From contig CM055096.1 of NCBI GenBank assembly GCA_029204225.1, forward strand, positions 1,561,908 to 1,625,907: 64,000 nucleotides of DNA, read 5' to 3'. Origin of the DNA: Diphasiastrum complanatum (lineage: Eukaryota; Streptophyta; Lycopodiopsida; Lycopodiales; Lycopodiaceae). Below the pieces are notes generated by a model. That model searched no databases, was not told where the DNA came from, and was given only the letters and a program-made list of their open reading frames with translations. The number at the start of each line of letters is the position of its first letter. Position 1 is the first letter of the stretch. The translations under genes were made by a program, and so were the position numbers. Below, piece by piece: positions 58,719 to 64,000 of this stretch.

Positions 58719-59459
58719 TGTGGGGTCGAAGATCTTTCGTAGTATAGCCCTTCCGCCTGTCAACAAAGGTTAGATCACTGGATAGGTATCTTATTATGCA
58801 TAGATGCTACTTTTAGTTAATTTCCTACTTTCTCCCTTAACTCTACTCACCACTATCTACTCCTCTTTAACTCTACTCCTCTACACTATCATTCATCATA
58901 GTTTGGTTGAAGGGAAGGAATGGAGAAGAAGAGATTGAGAAGAGAAGAGAAAGAGAGAGAAAGAGAGTGAGGGTGGAGGTTAGCTCAAATGCTCCTTATG
59001 CTTGCTAATGGAAAAACATTCACTATTGGCAAACAATAAACATGGAAATAGAAAGCAAGAGAAAACACAACCAAGAGCAATAGCAAGTAGTGAATAGCAA
59101 ATGATGATGCTTCTCTTCAAAAAATGGTAGAGTTTTCTCCTTCTCATTAGGCATGGAAATAGTGTACAAATGGTGTCTTTTTATAAAATGGGGAAGGCCC
59201 TTGCCCCTCAATCTTATTGGCTAATATCATGTGAGTCCCAATTTGGACCCAACTCTAAAAAGTGATCTCTAAGTTTAAAAATGACAGTGGGCCTCTAGTT
59301 TTATTTTAATTACAAGGCCCAAGTCAAGTTTATTTTATTTACAACTTCAATTGCGTGCTCATTGGGCCATAGGCTTATACACGCAGGATGCCATGCCCTC
59401 GCAACACATTTTATTGGAGGATTTTATTTATTTACACTTTGTTGGGAATGCCCCCAATA
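58719..59459 (-). repeat. G2 5' LTR
   Basis: 741 bp; on the plus strand TGTGGGGTCGAAG to CCCCCAATA (the terminal CA has decayed to TA). It is followed by atctg. It contains GTAGTATAG (58739-58747) and CCGCCTGTCA (58753-58762), which match the 5' half of tRNA-Asp. Confidence 0.9.
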
Positions 59460-59464
59460 ATCTG

Positions 59465-59947
59465 AAGGGTTGTTGAAGAGGGCCCTGAAGAAGTGAAGTG
59501 CATTTTGGCCTTCAACTTCATTAAAAATTTTCATACTGAAATTGAAGTTGGGTCCCTTCACAAGTGAAGAGTGAAGTTTCTCCAAGGTGAAGAAACAATT
59601 CAAAAACTAGAAAATGCCCTATTTTTGGGTCCTTTGTCTGTTTTGACCCAAACGAAAGGCTATAACCTCCAAATTTAGGGCACTCGGACTGTACCTGCAA
59701 GTACGGTACTGCAAAACAGAGTGATTACAGGGGAGAAAGTGTTCAGAGTGCACCAGAAGTGATTTCACCATTCCACTGGGCACGTTGTTGGGAGTTGACG
59801 ATTGAGTGCATTTCAGAAGGCGACGCCGATTCGGCTTTCAAATTGGTGGAAAAGCGGCGAGTGGCCTGGTAAGGAAGAAAATGCAGGTCATTATTTTTAA
59901 CTTCTGACATCATTGTTGGGAAGGATGATGACATTTGGGTCAAGGCC
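59465..59947 (+). other. copia B or C leader-like DNA
   Basis: Continues the DNA into which G2 inserted. No domain is recognised. It joins directly to copia RT at about 59900, so gag, protease and integrase are absent. Confidence 0.4.
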
Positions 59948-60730
59948 ATGGGAGAGGAGATGGAGTCAATTGCTAAGCATAACACATGGGACTTAGTAGA
60001 ACCACCAATTGGCAAGAAACTCATTGGTTTTAAATGGGTATACAGGACTAAGTACCATGCAGATGGAAGTATAGCAAAGCACAAGGCAAGATTGGTGATC
60101 AAAGAGTATGCACAAAGTAAAGGCATCGACTATGAGGAGACCTTTGCACCGGTATGTAAGTTGAATACTCTACGTCTACTTGTTGCTTTAGCTTCACATT
60201 TTGGTTGGCCTTTGCATCAGATGAATGTGAAATCTGCTTTTCTAAATGGTGAGTTCGAAGAAGAGGTATTCATGGATCAACCTGAAGGCTTTGAAACGAA
60301 GGGACATGAAAATAAAGTATGTCGCTTGAAGAAAGCGCTTTATGGTCTTAAACAAGCACCATGTGCGTGGTATAGCAGGATTGATGCCAACTTTCATTCA
60401 AAGGGAATGGTGAGAACACATTCTGATCCAAATCTATATGTCTTATGCTTTGATGGTATGGTTGCTTTGATTGCTCTTTATGTTGATGACTTGATTATTA
60501 CGGGAAATAATCAAGAGATGATAGACATGATCAAGAAAGACCTCATGGAACAATTCGAGATGACAGATCTCAGTCTGATGCATTATTGCCTTGGAGTAGA
60601 GGTGTGGCAAAAAGGACACGAAGTGGGTTTAACACAGGTGAAGTATGTCAAAGAGTTGCTGCACAGGTTTAGGTTGCAGGATTGCAAACCAGTGAATACT
60701 CCTATTGAACTAGGTAAAAAAGCTTTCTGA
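59948..60730 (+). pseudogene. copia C reverse transcriptase
   Basis: A 260-residue frame with FKWVYRTKYHADGSIAKHKA, YEETFAPVCKLNTLRLL, VKSAFLNGEFEEEVFMDQPEGF, LYGLKQAP and the intact catalytic YVDD (about 60480), followed by LMHYCLGVEV. The frame breaks at 60728. It differs clearly from copia-1 and copia-2, so it represents another copia lineage. N-terminal parts of the polyprotein are missing. Confidence 0.9.
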
Positions 60731-61558
60731 GCTTGATGAGTCACAATCATTTGATGCTACGCTGTATAGACAGTTAGTAGGGAGCTTGATTTACCTTACC
60801 ACAACTAGACCAGATATATGCTATGTTGTTGGCATTGTAAGTTAGTTTATGGCAGCACCTACGGAAATGCATTTGAAGACAGCTAAACGCATTTTGCGTT
60901 ATGTGAAAGGCACTTTACCCTATCGAAGGCTGATTGGATCATTGTTGTATTTTGCAGACAACACTAGACCTGATATAGCATTTACAGTATACTGGCTAAG
61001 CCAATTTAATCGGAATCCAGGATCGTTACATTGGAAGTTAGCAAAAAGAATAGTACAATATCTCCAAGAATCGAGAGACTATGGACTATGTTATTCGAAG
61101 GAAGCTGAGCTTTGAATCCAATCTTACAGTGATGCAAGCTAAGCATCCATGAGGGATGATAGCAAAAGTATTTCAGGATGTTGTACTCTAGCATCTGGCG
61201 CAGCCACACTTTGGATAAACAAGAAACAAACAGCAGTAGCTCAATCTTCGTGTGAGGCCGAACATGTAGCAGCAGCTAAGATGGCAAATGAGCTAATATG
61301 GATCAAACAAATGTTGGAAGGATTTGATGAAACTATTTTTGAACCTTATGTCTTATGGATAACACTTCAATAATCTATCTTACGAAAGATCTTGGGTTTC
61401 ATTCAAAAACGAAACATATAGCTATCAAGTATCATGTTATTTGGGACTTAGTCAAAAAGAAGATACTAAAGACAGTCTTCATACCAACAGAGGAAATGAC
61501 AATTGATATCTTTACAAAGCCACTCAGTAAAGCTTTGTTCAAAAAGCAGCGAAGATGA
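60731..61558 (+). pseudogene. copia C RNase H, with a duplicated chimeric linker
   Basis: After RT the block YRQLVGSLIYLTTTRPDI...RYVKGTL (60760-60915) is followed at once by a second version, YRRLIGSLLYFADNTRPDIAF...RDYGLCY (60920-61095). Normal elements have this block only once. RNase H proper (61149-61558) follows with SGCCTLASGAA, SSCEAEHVAAA and, after a frame change at 61370, KHIAIKYH and DIFTKPLSK. Stops at 60844, 61115 and 61139 break it. Confidence 0.85.
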
Positions 61559-61581
61559 TTGGGATTAATCCAACTACCCAC

Positions 61582-61594
61582 TTTGAGAGGGAGC
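61582..61594 (+). promoter_or_regulatory. copia C polypurine tract
   Basis: TTTGAGAGGGAGC directly precedes the TGCAGAATACC start of the 3' LTR. Confidence 0.7.
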
Positions 61595-62011
61595 TGCAGA
61601 ATACCTCAACAGAAAAATCTCGGTTCTACCAACAAAGTGCACAATCTAATTGACAAAGGCTAAGAAACTTGAACTCGAATTCGAAACCGAGCTCAAAACA
61701 TTTTTATTATTGTTCAAACTCGAACTCGAAACGAATCAAACTCGAACGATAAATTATCTCGAAGGATAAACTATCTCAAACAACAAATTGTCTCGAACAA
61801 TAACCTTTCGAGTCTGGAAACAAAACGTTGTTGAATTATCAACCGTCTTAGTGGTTAGATCGATTGTTACAGAAGGAAGAAGCCAAAAGACCTATCTTGT
61901 GACAATATAAATACATGTGCACTTACTCATTGTAAATAACAAGACAACAAGAGATGTATACAAAAGAATCAGAATCAAAATTATAAAAATTTGAATCAAA
62001 TTTTCTCAACA
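61595..62011 (+). repeat. copia C 3' LTR
   Basis: 417 bp from TGCAGAATACC to TTCTCAACA, with a TATA-like 'gacaatataaatacatg' at about 61903. No second copy is in the window, so the ends rest on the polypurine tract and TG/CA. Confidence 0.65.
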
Positions 62012-64000
62012 GATGATTTTTTTAGTTGTTCTGATTATTTGAAATTGTCTATCACATTCATACATATATCTCCTAAATCCGCATGCTTTATTCAATCAAG
62101 GTAAAAACTGCTCTATCAATACATAGACCAGAATCAGAAACGATTGAAGACACTGATATTAGTTTGATATTCAAACTATCATCTTGTTCTCTAAAGGAGA
62201 ATTCCTAGTATTTTTCCTACAATGGCCAGATAGAATGAGAGATGACAGTACTCTCTGAACAGTTAAATCTTGTTTTAATACAGTTTAAGAGTTACTGAAA
62301 TCCTGTTGGGTAGGATTTCCATTCATGTAATTTCATATTATAATATTTTGATAGTTTTATTAATATTGACGGAGTAATGCCAAACCGGGCAATAAAAAGA
62401 TAGACAGTCCAATTTTATTGGAAAAATATTTGATAGGATTTGATCAAAAGTAAAAAATTGATTTCATTTCCAGTTAAATCCTATGGTGAATTATATTTAA
62501 AAGATGAGATTAGTAGTGTTTTTCATACTAGTAGATGATTTTTGATATATCAGTTATTCATCCTAGGTATAGGATAGAAATGAAATTGTTTCAGACTTTT
62601 TTGCTACAATTATTAATTTTAAACATTTACTAATGTCGTTACGTCTTCTTAGTACCTTAGCTGAGATAGATTTTCAGGGAACTAAAAATTCTAAGGAGGG
62701 AAGAAGAGTGGACTTCAATGCTAGTAAGTGCGATCGGGAAATGTATTTCACAATAAGGATTTTGGTAATCTTGGTAAATAATTGCTTAATACTGGATATT
62801 AATTTCCTGGATTAAATTCATTTAGTTAAATTCATAACTGATATATTTGTAACCATTGAGTTATCCATGGTTAATTGTGATGTTAGAAGAGGAATTTGAT
62901 ACATGGATTACATTGGTTTTGTTGATTGATATAAGCTTATCCCTAGAGTTAATGCTCTTGGATCCAAGGGGATTCGAAGCTTATCATTAACCAGAAATGA
63001 TCAGAATGTAATATTGAACCATATTAATTATTCTGTTTAGATCACAAGATCAAGTGTGGATTGTGGTATCTATTTGATAGGCATGCCAGTCATCCAAATA
63101 AATGGATTCTCCAGTGTTTGGAAACAAGAGATAATATCCTATATGGATTATAGGACAACTAGATGATCAATGGATCTCTAGAATATCAAATAAGGCGGTT
63201 AAGGGTTTTCTGAAAGGAAAAGATGATGGTATGGGACATCAGTAATTTTGGAAAGGAAATTCTGGGACTATAAAGATCTAATGATCAAGGCTATATTTTA
63301 GTACCTAGTCGCGATATGGGAAAAAGAAAATCATTGATCAAATGTGGGGATTTTTGGGAAATTTTGAGAAGTTAATCTAGAAAGTGGTATCTCACTATTT
63401 ACAAAATCAGAGGCCGTCAAATCTAATTCTCGCTTTCTTAATTAATCCTTTACTTCTTAATAATTTCTCGAATATAAGACGTCAAACTGGTTTATATGAA
63501 TTCTTTCCAGCATGAAGTTATTCTTCTGAAAGAATGATATGTCATATAAATTACTACTTGTGTGAATAGACTTGGAATTCATATAAATTCTAACATTAAA
63601 GTGTTTTAATTTCTTAAACCTAGAAGATCTCTTTGTGCATAAATGAATTTTGATGGAATGGTAGTTTCTATCACTCAAAGTTGAAGATATTTGAAAAAAA
63701 AATAGTAAGGACACTATTCTTAGGCCTTATTGACATGAAAAAGCTATCTCTAAGTTGAAAATTCACTTTGGCCTCCAAATTGCCAAATTAACTCAACCTA
63801 AATTGTTGGTGTTTCTTCTTCAATATGTTAACATAGACGACTCATAGACTTATGCTACGAGTTCTATAGAACTCATAACTCATAGATGACTTGAACTAAA
63901 GAAACGAGTTACTTAAACTCCTAAGCACTTGTAAGGTCACTCGAAGACTTAGGATATGGGTTCTTTGGAGTTCGTAGAAACTTGTATGGGTAATTTATGG
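62012..64000. other. Unassigned AT-rich DNA
   Basis: About 2 kb in which I recognise no protein domain, LTR end or RNA gene. Short frames (for example 62633-62815 and 63457-63714, minus strand) resemble nothing known to me. The last 150 bp repeat an 'actcatagac' type motif loosely. Confidence 0.5.

Larger units (their letters stand above)
46878..59459 (-). mobile_element. Full-length Ty3/gypsy element G2 with 3' accessory module
   Basis: A 12.6-kb gypsy on the minus strand: 5' LTR (58719-59459), tRNA-Asp primer site (58700-58717), leader with a repeated GCGAGGGTT motif, gag with four zinc knuckles, protease, RT, RNase H, integrase, a second motif-rich spacer, an accessory module and the 3' LTR (46878-47694). 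Flanks gtctg (46873-46877) and atctg (59460-59464) match at 4 of 5 bases. The LTRs differ in length (817 and 741 bp) because of a deletion. The frames are mostly long but broken, and two catalytic motifs are altered. It is inserted in copia-derived DNA. The tRNA-Asp primer and the extra ORF downstream of pol recall the Athila/Tat lineage; this is an inference. Confidence 0.92.

Noticed and set aside
45835-62011. Copia B and copia C as one element interrupted by G2
   Set aside because: Not accepted as fact: the 5' LTR (45835-46090) and 3' LTR (61595-62011) do not match. It remains possible only if the RT part was exchanged by recombination.

Overview
The window is nuclear DNA from a land plant with a large, repeat-filled genome. 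The evidence is plant-type Ty1/copia and Ty3/gypsy retrotransposons nested in each other, primer sites for initiator tRNA-Met and tRNA-Asp, long GA/CT/CA microsatellites, and one host gene: an intron-containing plant 2-oxoglutarate/Fe(II) dioxygenase, now broken. The polyprotein style makes me think of a fern or gymnosperm, but this is a weak impression. I see no tRNA or rRNA gene, no bacterial or organellar DNA, and no clearly intact host gene.

Layout. 1-15587: gypsy G1 (+), with its left part outside the window. It runs protease, RT, RNase H, integrase, a minisatellite, a 3' accessory coding module, polypurine tract and 3' LTR. It is interrupted by copia-1 (2786-9216), the freshest element here, with 655-bp LTRs differing at 5 sites, a perfect target duplication and a 1317-residue open frame. 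15973-17069: a second G1-type LTR, inverted. 17770-21114: copia F (-). 21860-23480: gypsy G4 gag and an LTR piece. 23960-26333: microsatellite and unassigned DNA. 26334-30142: the last dioxygenase exon (-), an LTR of copia A, then copia D and copia E remnants (-). 30143-38190: gypsy G3 (-), split by copia-2 (30751-36452, +). 38191-41903: shortened copia G (+). 43188-44147: the 5' exons of the dioxygenase (+), cut by copia A (-, 44148-45810). 45835-46877: copia B (+) 5' end. 46878-59459: full-length gypsy G2 (-), with LTRs, target duplication and accessory module. 59465-62011: copia C (+). 62012-64000: nothing recognised.

Main observations. (1) The two halves of the dioxygenase lie about 17 kb apart on opposite strands, each ending at a copia A LTR with the same 5-bp target duplication. 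One inversion with a breakpoint inside copia A explains this. (2) G1's two LTRs show the same signature (inverted, shared 5-bp duplication), implying a second inversion. (3) G1 and G2 carry homologous accessory modules downstream of integrase, which I cannot assign to a named family. (4) The G2/G3/G4 Gag carries up to four zinc knuckles, three with unusual CX2CX3HX4C spacing. (5) The copia A primer site matches the anticodon arm of initiator tRNA-Met, as in Drosophila copia. (6) Just upstream of its tRNA-Asp primer site, G2 has extra complementarity to the 5' half of tRNA-Asp.

Almost every coding region is a decayed retrotransposon polyprotein. Within each element the order follows the normal life cycle: LTR promoter, primer site, Gag, protease, integrase/RT/RNase H (copia) or RT/RNase H/integrase (gypsy), polypurine tract, LTR.
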